A DNA stretch of 43,628 nt from a virus, in IMG/VR virus record IMGVR_UViG_3300028388_004827, positions 1 through 43,628 of that record, one strand, 5' to 3'. The position numbers and the translations under genes were made by a program. The notes below the pieces were generated by a model. The model worked only from the letters and a program-made list of their open reading frames with translations, was not told the origin of the DNA and did not search any database. Numbering within the stretch: position 1 is the first letter of the stretch; each line of letters starts with the position of its first letter. Positions 31,739-39,427 of this stretch are shown here, piece after piece.

Positions 31739-34258
31739 ATGTCAATTGACAAACCTCTAAAATTAGATGGGTCAGAAGGTAATTTAAAAAGATTTACTTC
31801 TACAGAAGAAAATTATCTTGCCTACAGAACAGGTTTAAACCTTGCATCCTCTGCTGGAACTGAAGTTGGAGACCTCACTCTAACCTCGTCTGGTAACACA
31901 AATATTGGTTCATTCGTAGACACATTTTTCAATCAGGCAGTTGGAACTCATCCTGGATCTTCAATCACGTCAGGGTCTACAACAACGACTCTTTATCAGA
32001 TCGCAGGAACTGCATCAGAAGCAGATTCGGATTTTAGAAAACCTGTTGGTTATCTAGATGCTTCACCAGAAGGCATCTATGAGATGGCAGATTCTGATTT
32101 TAATATTCTTGTCGACAGAATCAACGGAAGAATCGCAACATCAGATTATCCCGGAATTTTTAAGTTGGGTTCATCCTCTCCTGGCGGGGATTACAGCACA
32201 TTCATTTCTAATGTATTCAGTGACACTCAAACAGACGGAACTACTGTAAATTACAACATCTATCGCCGCGATACGATGTCTGCTCCAACAACGACTAAAT
32301 CTGTTGCTATAAAAAGAAGTGGGGGAAAAACTGGAGATTTCCAGGGTCTTCAACAGATGACCGATAACCAGATTTCCACTACATTTGGACAAAGAGCAAA
32401 AACAAGAAAGGCAGCTGCGGGCAATATTGGTTCTTATCAATTACGTTCTTCTTCACAAGGCGCACCAACCGATCCAGGGACTTGGAGATCAGTTGGTGTC
32501 GCAACTGACACAAAAAAAGACGCAATTAGTGTCAACTATACTAGAAATCGCAACTCGGCATATACTCGAGATAGAAGTAGCGCATATACTAGAACTTCAG
32601 TAAGAACAAGTTCCAGAAACTTTGCTGGAGATTACGTTCAAGAGTATACAAGAACGTTTTCGGGAAATTATACAAGAACTTTCATCGGTAATTACGCAGG
32701 AAACTATTCTCGCAATTTTACTCGTAGTAGAATAACAACTTCTACAAGAAACTTCACTCGAACTTCTACAAGAACGTTTACCGGCAACTACGCTCGAAAT
32801 TTCGCCGGAAATTACACCGGAAACTTCACTCGTACGTTTATCGGAAATTATTCTAGAAATTTCAATAGATCGTTTACCGGAAACTACACTCAAGAGTATT
32901 CGAGAGCATTTACTCGAAATAGATCTTCTTCTTATAATAGATCATTTACCGGAAACTACACTCAAGAGTATGCGAGAGCATTTACTAGAACACGAGTCAC
33001 AAACTTCACTCAAGAATATGCCGGTAACTTCACGGGAGATTATACTCGAGACAGAAGCAGCGCATATACTAGAGATTCTACCAGAACTTCTACTCGCACT
33101 TCTACCCGCACTTCTCTAGCTCCGGGTACAACAACGCTGCACACATCTTATAATCCATCATCAGCACCAAGTAACGGAGACACTGTTATTACAGTTCGTG
33201 ATGGAAACAATATTTTTAGTCATACGTCCAATCACGAAAACATTGACACCGTAGACGGCAGGGCAGGGAGTGTCGGTAGAAACGTAGTCGTGACTTTTCA
33301 ATTTGTCGATAATGATGGTAGTGGAGGTCTTGACTTTATTGTTATTAGACCTCAAGGCGCTGACATTACAATCAATAATATGGCAGTCGTTGAAACAGGA
33401 TTAAACATTTCTCCGTTTACCGGAACGATTGCTGCAGGGAGCATTGGATATGTAGAAGTCACTGGATTTCCAGATCCAGGCGATCGCGGACAGATTTCCT
33501 TTACATTCACATATCCTTCAGGTCTTACTCGACTTGATGTGTTTTATCGCGACGATCCTGATGATGACGATAGAACTACCGGTGTTCTTATGAACATGCC
33601 TAACAGATCATATACTGGAAACTTTGGCGGAAACTTTGCTGGTAACTTCACTGGTAACTATGCTAGAACCTTTGTTGGTAATTATACTCGCATAAGTACT
33701 AGAACTTCTACTCGAAATTTCGCTGGCAATTTTGTTGGAAACTATAGTCGAAACTTCACAAGAAACTTTACAAGAAATAGAACTTCTTCGTACAGTAGAA
33801 ATTTTGTTGGTAATTATTCTAGGAATTTCACTAGGAATTTCACAAGGACCAGAATTGAATCTTATTCAAGAAACTTTACTAGAGATAGAGTTTCTGCTTA
33901 TTCGAGAATTTTCGCTAGAACTCGAGTCTCAAACTATACAAGAAATCGCATAAGCACTTATGCCGGTAACTTCACTCAAGAGTACACTAGAACATTTATT
34001 GGAAATTACTCAAGAAATTTTGTTGGGAACTATACTAGAGATAGAGTTTCGGCATATACTAGAAATAGAACTTCGGCGTTCACCAGAGTTTTTGTAGGAA
34101 ATTATAGTCGAGACTTTGCGGGAAATTTCACAGGCAACTATTCTAGGATCTTTATCGGAAATTATTCTAGGACATTCACTGGAAATTATTCTGGTCTTAC
34201 GATTCAACCAACATCAAGCACAGTCCAAACATATACGCTGTATGTAAGATCTTCATAG
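31739..34258 (+). CDS. Tetrapeptide-repeat fibre-like protein A, 839 aa
   Basis: First of two tandem paralogues. Residues 1-266 are a unique head domain (Asp-Lys-Pro-Leu-Lys-Leu-Asp-Gly at the start, Phe-Phe-Asn-Gln-Ala-Val-Gly-Thr-His-Pro-Gly near 63, Ser-Asp-Tyr-Pro-Gly-Ile near 135, Gly-Ser-Tyr-Gln-Leu-Arg-Ser-Ser near 231). Residues 267-458 are 48 consecutive tetrapeptides. Residues 459-624 form a central beta domain with Arg-Asn-Val-Val-Val-Thr-Phe-Gln-Phe and Asp-Arg-Gly-Gln-Ile-Ser-Phe. Residues 625-820 are 49 more tetrapeptides, and the end is Thr-Tyr-Thr-Leu-Tyr-Val-Arg-Ser-Ser. The repeats are [Tyr/Phe/Ser/Arg]-[Thr/Ser/Ala/Val/Ile]-[Arg/Gly]-[Asn/Thr/Asp]. There is no signal or membrane segment. 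Position among fibre genes suggests a long, very basic virion filament. AGGA lies upstream of the ATG. Confidence 0.8.
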   Translation: MSIDKPLKLDGSEGNLKRFTSTEENYLAYRTGLNLASSAGTEVGDLTLTSSGNTNIGSFVDTFFNQAVGTHPGSSITSGSTTTTLYQIAGTASEADSDFRKPVGYLDASPEGIYEMADSDFNILVDRINGRIATSDYPGIFKLGSSSPGGDYSTFISNVFSDTQTDGTTVNYNIYRRDTMSAPTTTKSVAIKRSGGKTGDFQGLQQMTDNQISTTFGQRAKTRKAAAGNIGSYQLRSSSQGAPTDPGTWRSVGVATDTKKDAISVNYTRNRNSAYTRDRSSAYTRTSVRTSSRNFAGDYVQEYTRTFSGNYTRTFIGNYAGNYSRNFTRSRITTSTRNFTRTSTRTFTGNYARNFAGNYTGNFTRTFIGNYSRNFNRSFTGNYTQEYSRAFTRNRSSSYNRSFTGNYTQEYARAFTRTRVTNFTQEYAGNFTGDYTRDRSSAYTRDSTRTSTRTSTRTSLAPGTTTLHTSYNPSSAPSNGDTVITVRDGNNIFSHTSNHENIDTVDGRAGSVGRNVVVTFQFVDNDGSGGLDFIVIRPQGADITINNMAVVETGLNISPFTGTIAAGSIGYVEVTGFPDPGDRGQISFTFTYPSGLTRLDVFYRDDPDDDDRTTGVLMNMPNRSYTGNFGGNFAGNFTGNYARTFVGNYTRISTRTSTRNFAGNFVGNYSRNFTRNFTRNRTSSYSRNFVGNYSRNFTRNFTRTRIESYSRNFTRDRVSAYSRIFARTRVSNYTRNRISTYAGNFTQEYTRTFIGNYSRNFVGNYTRDRVSAYTRNRTSAFTRVFVGNYSRDFAGNFTGNYSRIFIGNYSRTFTGNYSGLTIQPTSSTVQTYTLYVRSS
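32537..33112 (+). repeat. Tetrapeptide (12-nt) repeat array 1, 48 units
   Basis: Codes for 48 tetrapeptides with no slip of register. Frequent units are Phe-Thr-Gly-Asn, Tyr-Ala-Gly-Asn, Tyr-Ser-Arg-Asn, Ser-Thr-Arg-Thr, Tyr-Thr-Gln-Glu and Arg-Ser-Ser-Ala. A longer block beginning near 32873 recurs 72 bases (six units) later with few changes. Confidence 0.92.
33611..34198 (+). repeat. Tetrapeptide (12-nt) repeat array 2, 49 units
   Basis: Codes for 49 tetrapeptides in perfect register at the C-terminal half of repeat protein A, with the same unit classes as array 1 and the aromatic residue at position 1 in most units. Confidence 0.92.
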
Positions 34259-34274
34259 TCCCCGAGGTTTATAA

Positions 34275-37103
34275 ATGACATCTAATGTACCATTAAAATT
34301 AGAAGGAACCCTCGGCGACCTTAAAGAGATGTCTTCTCTTGAGGAGAACTATATTGCCTACCAAGCAGGACTTCAACTTGCTGCTTCAACAGGAAATGAA
34401 GTTGGAGACATCACTCTTACTGCTGCTGGCAATCAGCTTGCCGGAAGTTTTACTGACACGTTCTTCAACCAACCAGTAGGAACCCATCCTGGAACTTCCA
34501 TAACTTCTGGTACAACGACAACCAACATATATCAAATCTCAGGAACTGCTGACGAGTCTGATTCTGATTTTAGAAGACCGATTGGATTTACAAGTCCAAA
34601 TAATATCTATGAGATGAATGACTCTGATCTCGATTCTCTTGTAACCAGAATTTCTTCTCGTATTGCAACTTCTGATTATCCTGGGATTCTGAAACTTGCT
34701 TCTTCTTCTCCGGGCGCTGACTATTCTTTGCTTGTCTCTAACATTTTCAGTGATACTCAAACTGACGGAACCACTGTAAATTATAACATTTATAAAAGAG
34801 AGACAATGTCAGCACCGACAACGGCAAGACCGATGTCGATTCGTCTCTCGAATGGAGACTCCGGAGACTTCGAAGGATTGCAAGAGATGACTGATCGTCA
34901 GATCAGTTATTCTTTTGGACAAAGAGTTAAAACGAAAAGAGCAGTTTCAGGTAATATTGGTTCTTATCAACTTAGATCTTCATCTCAAGGAACTCCTACC
35001 GATCCAGGGACTTGGAGATCTGTGGGAACCGCAACAAACACCAAGAAAACAACAGCAGATGTAAACTATACGAGAAATCGTGATTCTGCATACACTCGAG
35101 ATAGAGCATCGGTATTCAACAGAAATTCATTAAGAACAAGAATCTCAAATTATGCCGGTGAATTCACGGGAAACTATACGAGAAACTTCGTTGGAGATTA
35201 TACAAGAAATTTCATTGGCAACTATATCGGTGACTTTACCGGTAATTACGTAAGGAACAGATCCTCTGCTTACACTCGCGATAGAGTGACTAATTTTGCT
35301 GGCGATTTCACAGGCAACTATGCTAGAAACTTTGTTGGTAATTACAGTAGAGCATTTGTTGGTAACTACACTCGAGCATTTGCCGGAAATTTTGTTGGGA
35401 ACTATACGAGAAACAGCACAAGAACTTCGATAAGAACAAGAGTAAGTTCATATGCAAGAACTCGCGTTACAAACTTTGCTGGTAACTTTACTCGCATCAG
35501 CACAAGAACTTCCAATAGAAATTTCACTCGCATTAGCACAAGAACTTCGATAAGAACAAGAGTAAGTGCATATGCAAGAACTCGCGTTACAAACTTTGCT
35601 GGTAACTTTACTCGCATCAGCACAAGAACTTCTCTTAGAACTTTCCTAGGCAACTACTCTAGAAACTATGCCGGTAACTTCACAGGTAACTATGCAAGAA
35701 ACTTTGCTGGTAACTTCACTGGTAACTATGCAAGAAACTATGCCGGCAACTTTACTGGTAACTATTCAAGAAATTATGCTGGTAACTTCACAGGTAATTA
35801 TGCCAGAATCAGTACAAGAACTTCTACCAGAACTTCTACTCGTATTTCTACCCGAACTTCTCTTGCTGCTGGAACGACTACACTAGACACGTCATATAAC
35901 CCCTCAACTGCTCCCGGAAACGGTCTTTCTCACATTAGAATCTATGATGGGAGAAATACGTTTCAACAGTCGACGCCGGCTGATGATGATAGATATCAGG
36001 CGTTTTCGACCGCAGGAAGTGCCGGAAGAAATGTAGTAATCACATTTCAGTTTCAAGACATTGACTTTAGTGGCGGCGAAGACTTTATCGCGTTTCGTAC
36101 TTATGGTGCAGCAATTACAATTGGTGCTATGGCTAAAGTACAGACTGGTCTATTCATAAATACCTTTACTGGAACTATAGCCGCAAACACGCTTAGGCTC
36201 CTATCCGTAACAGGGAATCCCGATAGAGGAGACAGAGGGCAGATTTCATTTTGGTTCACCCTTCCAGCTGGTCTTACTAGATTGGACGTTTGGTATATCG
36301 ACGACCCTGACGATGACTCTAGAGATACTGGATTCGAGATATTTTTTCCGTTTAACACATATACTGGTAACTTCACCGGGAACTTTGTAGGCAATTTCGG
36401 CGGTAACTTCACAGGTAATTATGCCAGAATCAGCACAAGAACTTCCAATAGAGCTTTCACTCGAATCAGTACAAGAACTTCCAATAGAGCTTTCACTCGA
36501 ATCAGTACAAGAACTTCTGCTCGCAACTTCACTCGAATCAGTACAAGAACTTCCAACAGAGCTTTTGTAGGTAATTACGTTCAAGAATATGCTGGTAACT
36601 TCACGGGTAACTATGCAAGAAACTTTGCCGGTAACTTCGTAGGAAACTACTCTAGGAATTTCGTTGGGAACTATGGAGGCGACTTCATAGGTAATTATAC
36701 TCGAACATCAACAAGGTCTCGAATCAGTGCATACTCGCGAACAAGAAATTCAACATATACCAGAACAAGAACTTCTTCATACAGTCGAAACCGAGTCACA
36801 AACTTTGCCGGTAATTTCATTGGCAATTATTCGAGACTCTTTACGGGAGAATACACTCGAAACTCTACATCAGAATTTACTCGCGGCCGAACAAGTGCAT
36901 TTACCAGAACAAGGAATTCTGCATACACGAGAGTCTCCTCCAGAACCAGCACGAGAGATTTTGCAGGAAATTATACCGGAGACTTCGTTTCTAATTTCAC
37001 AGGAAACTACACCAGACAATTTATTGGTAATTATGCGGGAGAGACAATTCAATCGTCTTCTGAAGTAATTGAAACATACACTCTTTATGTAAGAGCAAGT
37101 TAA
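34275..37103 (+). CDS. Tetrapeptide-repeat fibre-like protein B, 942 aa
   Basis: Paralogue of the gene 16 bases upstream with the same plan. Residues 1-264 match the head domain of protein A over their whole length (for example Phe-Phe-Asn-Gln-Pro-Val-Gly-Thr-His-Pro-Gly and Ser-Asp-Tyr-Pro-Gly-Ile). Residues 265-528 are 66 tetrapeptides, 529-695 the central beta domain (Arg-Asn-Val-Val-Ile-Thr-Phe-Gln-Phe, Asp-Arg-Gly-Gln-Ile-Ser-Phe), and 696-923 another 57 tetrapeptides. The end is Thr-Tyr-Thr-Leu-Tyr-Val-Arg-Ala-Ser. It differs from A mainly in repeat number, which implies duplication followed by array growth or loss. The GAGG upstream supports the ATG at 34275; a one-base-off late promoter sequence there (TATAAATG) overlaps the start and is unlikely to serve this gene. 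Confidence 0.8.
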   Translation: MTSNVPLKLEGTLGDLKEMSSLEENYIAYQAGLQLAASTGNEVGDITLTAAGNQLAGSFTDTFFNQPVGTHPGTSITSGTTTTNIYQISGTADESDSDFRRPIGFTSPNNIYEMNDSDLDSLVTRISSRIATSDYPGILKLASSSPGADYSLLVSNIFSDTQTDGTTVNYNIYKRETMSAPTTARPMSIRLSNGDSGDFEGLQEMTDRQISYSFGQRVKTKRAVSGNIGSYQLRSSSQGTPTDPGTWRSVGTATNTKKTTADVNYTRNRDSAYTRDRASVFNRNSLRTRISNYAGEFTGNYTRNFVGDYTRNFIGNYIGDFTGNYVRNRSSAYTRDRVTNFAGDFTGNYARNFVGNYSRAFVGNYTRAFAGNFVGNYTRNSTRTSIRTRVSSYARTRVTNFAGNFTRISTRTSNRNFTRISTRTSIRTRVSAYARTRVTNFAGNFTRISTRTSLRTFLGNYSRNYAGNFTGNYARNFAGNFTGNYARNYAGNFTGNYSRNYAGNFTGNYARISTRTSTRTSTRISTRTSLAAGTTTLDTSYNPSTAPGNGLSHIRIYDGRNTFQQSTPADDDRYQAFSTAGSAGRNVVITFQFQDIDFSGGEDFIAFRTYGAAITIGAMAKVQTGLFINTFTGTIAANTLRLLSVTGNPDRGDRGQISFWFTLPAGLTRLDVWYIDDPDDDSRDTGFEIFFPFNTYTGNFTGNFVGNFGGNFTGNYARISTRTSNRAFTRISTRTSNRAFTRISTRTSARNFTRISTRTSNRAFVGNYVQEYAGNFTGNYARNFAGNFVGNYSRNFVGNYGGDFIGNYTRTSTRSRISAYSRTRNSTYTRTRTSSYSRNRVTNFAGNFIGNYSRLFTGEYTRNSTSEFTRGRTSAFTRTRNSAYTRVSSRTSTRDFAGNYTGDFVSNFTGNYTRQFIGNYAGETIQSSSEVIETYTLYVRAS
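35067..35858 (+). repeat. Tetrapeptide (12-nt) repeat array 3, 66 units
   Basis: Longest array, 66 units in unbroken register. Near-identical stretches of about 97 bases at 35415 and 35535 are offset by 120 bases (ten units), a sign of recent in-register duplication. The end is a run of alternating Phe-Thr-Gly-Asn, Tyr-Ala-Arg-Asn and Tyr-Ala-Gly-Asn units. Confidence 0.92.
36360..37043 (+). repeat. Tetrapeptide (12-nt) repeat array 4, 57 units
   Basis: 57 units in register. Between about 36430 and 36560 a 36-base block (three units, Phe-Thr-Arg-Ile / Ser-Thr-Arg-Thr / Ser-Asn-Arg-Ala) is repeated in tandem almost unchanged, for instance at 36453 and 36489. Confidence 0.92.
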
Positions 37104-37145
37104 TGCATATATACTGAACTCTTTAGAATTTTGGAGCAAACCCTT

Positions 37146-37619
37146 ATGAGTAGAAGAACATGGCTTGATAATGCTTTTTGGGAAACATCGGAAAAGCAGA
37201 TGATTAACTGCATCTTAGAACTTGAAGATGATGTTGGTCGAGTGACTCGACAGGTGATGAAAATCAACAGATACGATAAAGAAGGCAATGAAAACCCTGA
37301 CTTTATTGAAGTTGTTGATTCTGTGACCGAAGAAGTGGTAAACAAAAATACCGAAGATCGAAGAATCCGAAAAAAAGCAGAAGCAGAAGAGCAGAAACAA
37401 CGCGAAATTGAACATGCAAAGGCAAGGAAATTAGAAAAACTCTTTGAATATAAACTAGAGACTTTTGAAGTCGAAGAAATCAAAAATTCAAAAAACAGAC
37501 CTCTCAAATCTAAGCTTCGTCGCGCAAAGAGCAAAGTTGAAGTTGACCTATATGCTATGATGATTCTTGCCGAAGAACTGAAGAAAAAAGAAGAGGAAGA
37601 GGCAAATGGAAAAGAGTAA
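37146..37619 (+). CDS. Charged coiled-coil protein, 157 aa
   Basis: Function unknown. Residues 1-35 hold a conserved-looking Arg-Arg-Thr-Trp-Leu-Asp-Asn-Ala-Phe-Trp-Glu-Thr-Ser segment. The middle (about 75-110) is a long, highly charged Lys/Glu/Arg-rich helix, and the C-terminus ends in Lys-Lys-Lys-Glu-Glu-Glu-Glu. It resembles small assembly or chaperone-like proteins encoded next to fibre genes, but I see no direct match. The frame extends to a TTG at 37131, but the ATG at 37146 has GGAG at 37133-37136 at good spacing. It overlaps the glycosyltransferase gene by 14 bases. Confidence 0.75.
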   Translation: MSRRTWLDNAFWETSEKQMINCILELEDDVGRVTRQVMKINRYDKEGNENPDFIEVVDSVTEEVVNKNTEDRRIRKKAEAEEQKQREIEHAKARKLEKLFEYKLETFEVEEIKNSKNRPLKSKLRRAKSKVEVDLYAMMILAEELKKKEEEEANGKE

Positions 37620-38331
37620 AGGATATCTTGTAGTTGCTTCCAAAAGGATTAATTTCTACAAGTATGCGCTCAACTTAATCGATTCTATTCGTGACTTCAA
37701 CGAAGACGCAAAAATTTGCCTTGTTACCGAGGATCATTTCCTAGATCAAAAAGGAAGAGATTTAGCAGACGACATTATCATCTGCGACGATCACTATCGA
37801 GCAAAACTCTGGGGAATGGCAAAAAGTCCATATGATTTGACAATGTATATTGATGCTGACATGGAATGCGAGCACGAAGATATTGCAAATGTCTTTGATG
37901 AACTTGGTGATAATGACATCATGTTTAGCGCGTTGACCGATGATCGCTCTTATGTTTATGCAGAAAGAGATTTTGATACGCCCGAAGGAAAAACAAAGTT
38001 TACTCTCTGTGGTGGAGTCTGTCTTTATGACATGACCAAACCTATTGTTCGTTCTTTTATGAGCGACTGGTGGGAACTAACTCGAAGACAGATGAATGAT
38101 GAGTGGTGGCCAAGAGGATATTCGGATAGTCTAAAATCCTGGGATCAATTTTCTCTTTGGTGGTTGACCGAAAAAGAACCAAAGTATCATGACCTCAAGG
38201 TTGAGATTTTTAAAGATGATTTAAGATGGAATTATTATAATGCTTTCAATTGGGCAATCACTCGTCCAGAAAAAGAAGTTGTCTTGAGGCATTATTCTTG
38301 CGGTCTTGATAAGGACGGTGTTTTGGTATGA
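37606..38331 (+). CDS. Putative GT-A glycosyltransferase, 241 aa
   Basis: Probably transfers a sugar from a nucleotide-sugar donor. The N-terminal Tyr-Leu-Val-Val-Ala-Ser, then Tyr-Ala-Leu-Asn-Leu-Ile-Asp-Ser-Ile, is the nucleotide-binding strand and helix. Lys-Leu-Trp-Gly-Met-Ala-Lys-Ser-Pro-Tyr-Asp precedes Met-Tyr-Ile-Asp83-Ala-Asp85, the metal-binding DxD motif. Thr-Leu-Cys-Gly-Gly-Val-Cys-Leu-Tyr looks like the acceptor-side 'G-G' loop, and Asp-Gln-Phe-Ser-Leu is a typical late motif. The C-terminus has Leu-Arg-His-Tyr-Ser-Cys-Gly. The layout is like GT8-type enzymes. It overlaps the genes on both sides (14 bases, then ATGA), so it is made together with the coiled-coil and oxygenase-like proteins, directly after the Asn/Thr/Ser/Tyr-rich repeat proteins. 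The acceptor is unknown. Confidence 0.8.
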   Translation: MEKSKGYLVVASKRINFYKYALNLIDSIRDFNEDAKICLVTEDHFLDQKGRDLADDIIICDDHYRAKLWGMAKSPYDLTMYIDADMECEHEDIANVFDELGDNDIMFSALTDDRSYVYAERDFDTPEGKTKFTLCGGVCLYDMTKPIVRSFMSDWWELTRRQMNDEWWPRGYSDSLKSWDQFSLWWLTEKEPKYHDLKVEIFKDDLRWNYYNAFNWAITRPEKEVVLRHYSCGLDKDGVLV

Positions 38332-39017
38332 CAGGAAATATGATTCACATTCCAGTAAAAAATAAAGAATTGATCTCAATACTGGATCAATATCCTGCTT
38401 TAATTCAACTTGAAGATTTTGAAAAAAATCTTCACTTGACAGCAAGAGAGCACCAAAGAAAAAGACATTATTATGTCGGTGAAAATCACATGAACGAAAT
38501 CGTTGGAATGGGAACGAATCATGATGGGTTTCCAGATCAATTGGTCGGATATGATTTAAAAACAAATTCCTTAGAGCATGTTTACTTTGAAGGCGAGGTT
38601 GACTCTCAGTGGAGATTAGATTTTACAAAAAAACTCGGGTATCTTAACACCGAAATGATGTCCTTCCTTGGCACTAAAAATAATGCATTGACCTGCATTT
38701 ATCCTCCTGGCGGATTTATTTCTTGGCACAACAATGCAAACGCTGCCGCATATAATTTGATTTTCACCTGGAGTGAAAACGGCAATGGTTGGTTTAAATA
38801 CATTGATCCCGATACAAAACGTGTTGTTACAGTAAAAGACGAACCGGGTTGGCAGTGTAAAGCAGCGTATTTTGGACATTATGGTGAACCAGATCGCCTA
38901 ATGTATCATGCTGCATCTACTGATTGTTGGAGATGCACTGTTTCTTATACCTTTAGCATTGCCGAAGCATCAAGAGAATTTAGAGAAGAAGTCCTTGAAG
39001 ATATCTCGTCAGAGTAG
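38328..39017 (+). CDS. Putative 2OG-Fe(II) oxygenase-like protein, 229 aa
   Basis: Resembles the iron- and 2-oxoglutarate-dependent hydroxylase-like proteins often encoded by T4-like marine phages. The core has Ile-Tyr-Pro-Pro-Gly-Gly-Phe-Ile-Ser-Trp-His134-Asn-Asn136 and then Tyr-Asn-Leu-Ile-Phe-Thr-Trp-Ser. It continues with Gly-Asn-Gly-Trp-Phe-Lys-Tyr, Val-Lys-Asp-Glu-Pro-Gly-Trp-Gln-Cys-Lys and Met-Tyr-His194-Ala…Arg202, followed by Val-Ser-Tyr-Thr-Phe. His134, His194 and Arg202 fit the iron and 2-oxoglutarate sites, but the usual Asp of the HxD motif is Asn136, so activity is uncertain. The start overlaps the glycosyltransferase stop (ATGA). Substrate unknown; a prolyl, asparaginyl or lysyl residue on a virion protein is one possibility. 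Confidence 0.65.
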   Translation: MTGNMIHIPVKNKELISILDQYPALIQLEDFEKNLHLTAREHQRKRHYYVGENHMNEIVGMGTNHDGFPDQLVGYDLKTNSLEHVYFEGEVDSQWRLDFTKKLGYLNTEMMSFLGTKNNALTCIYPPGGFISWHNNANAAAYNLIFTWSENGNGWFKYIDPDTKRVVTVKDEPGWQCKAAYFGHYGEPDRLMYHAASTDCWRCTVSYTFSIAEASREFREEVLEDISSE

Positions 39018-39023
39018 AAAAAA

Positions 39024-39031
39024 TATAAATA
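39024..39031 (+). promoter_or_regulatory. T4-type late promoter for downstream fibre genes
   Basis: Perfect TATAAATA, 30 bases before the ATG at 39062. Transcription should start near 39038 and cover the three overlapping or adjacent genes up to 41193. Confidence 0.88.
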
Positions 39032-39061
39032 AAGGAAACTGATCTTTCTGCAGGAAATAAA

Positions 39062-39418
39062 ATGGCAGACTACGAAGAAATTACTATTGATCAAGGAGCA
39101 GATGTTGCAATCGAACTGCACCTTGTTGAACAGGATGGATCTAAAAAAGACCTGACCGATTATTCTGCAAATGCGAAAATGAAGAGAAACTATAACAGCG
39201 ACAGCGCGGACACAGTAGATTTTACAACTATTATTCCTTCTCCTTCTTCTGATGGTGTTGTTGTCATTTCTCTGACGAACGAGCAGACTGATGCCCTAAA
39301 TACAAGGGGAAGATATGTTTATGACGTTGAGATTTCTTTCGATGATAGCGACGGGAACACTATCATTGAGAGAGTCCTTGAAGGAAAAATAAAAGTAACA
39401 CCTTCGGTTACAAGGTAA
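39062..39418 (+). CDS. Small beta-rich virion protein, 118 aa
   Basis: A compact beta-sandwich-like protein: Ile-Thr-Ile-Asp-Gln-Gly-Ala-Asp-Val-Ala-Ile-Glu-Leu, Asp-Leu-Thr-Asp-Tyr-Ser-Ala-x-Ala-Lys-Met-Lys-Arg (about residues 30-42) and Gly-Arg-Tyr-Val-Tyr-Asp-Val-Glu-Ile. This layout is like the BppU/Ig-like N-terminal domains that attach receptor-binding parts to baseplates in other phages, and similar small proteins sit near fibre genes in marine T4-like phages. The exact function is not known. AGGA precedes the ATG, and a late promoter lies just upstream; the next gene starts nine bases after its stop. Confidence 0.72.
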   Translation: MADYEEITIDQGADVAIELHLVEQDGSKKDLTDYSANAKMKRNYNSDSADTVDFTTIIPSPSSDGVVVISLTNEQTDALNTRGRYVYDVEISFDDSDGNTIIERVLEGKIKVTPSVTR

Positions 39419-39427
39419 AGTAGTAAA

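Noticed and set aside
34270-34277. TATAAATG as a late promoter for the second repeat gene
   Set aside because: It overlaps the start codon, so RNA would begin inside the gene, and it has one mismatch.
35402-35653. Minus-strand open frame within the repeat arrays
   Set aside because: Regular 12-nt repeats keep several frames open; the plus frame spans whole genes with start sites and conserved flanking domains.
36420-36570. 36-bp direct repeats looking like a CRISPR array
   Set aside because: There are no unique spacers; the repeats are contiguous, in frame and code for three tetrapeptides each.
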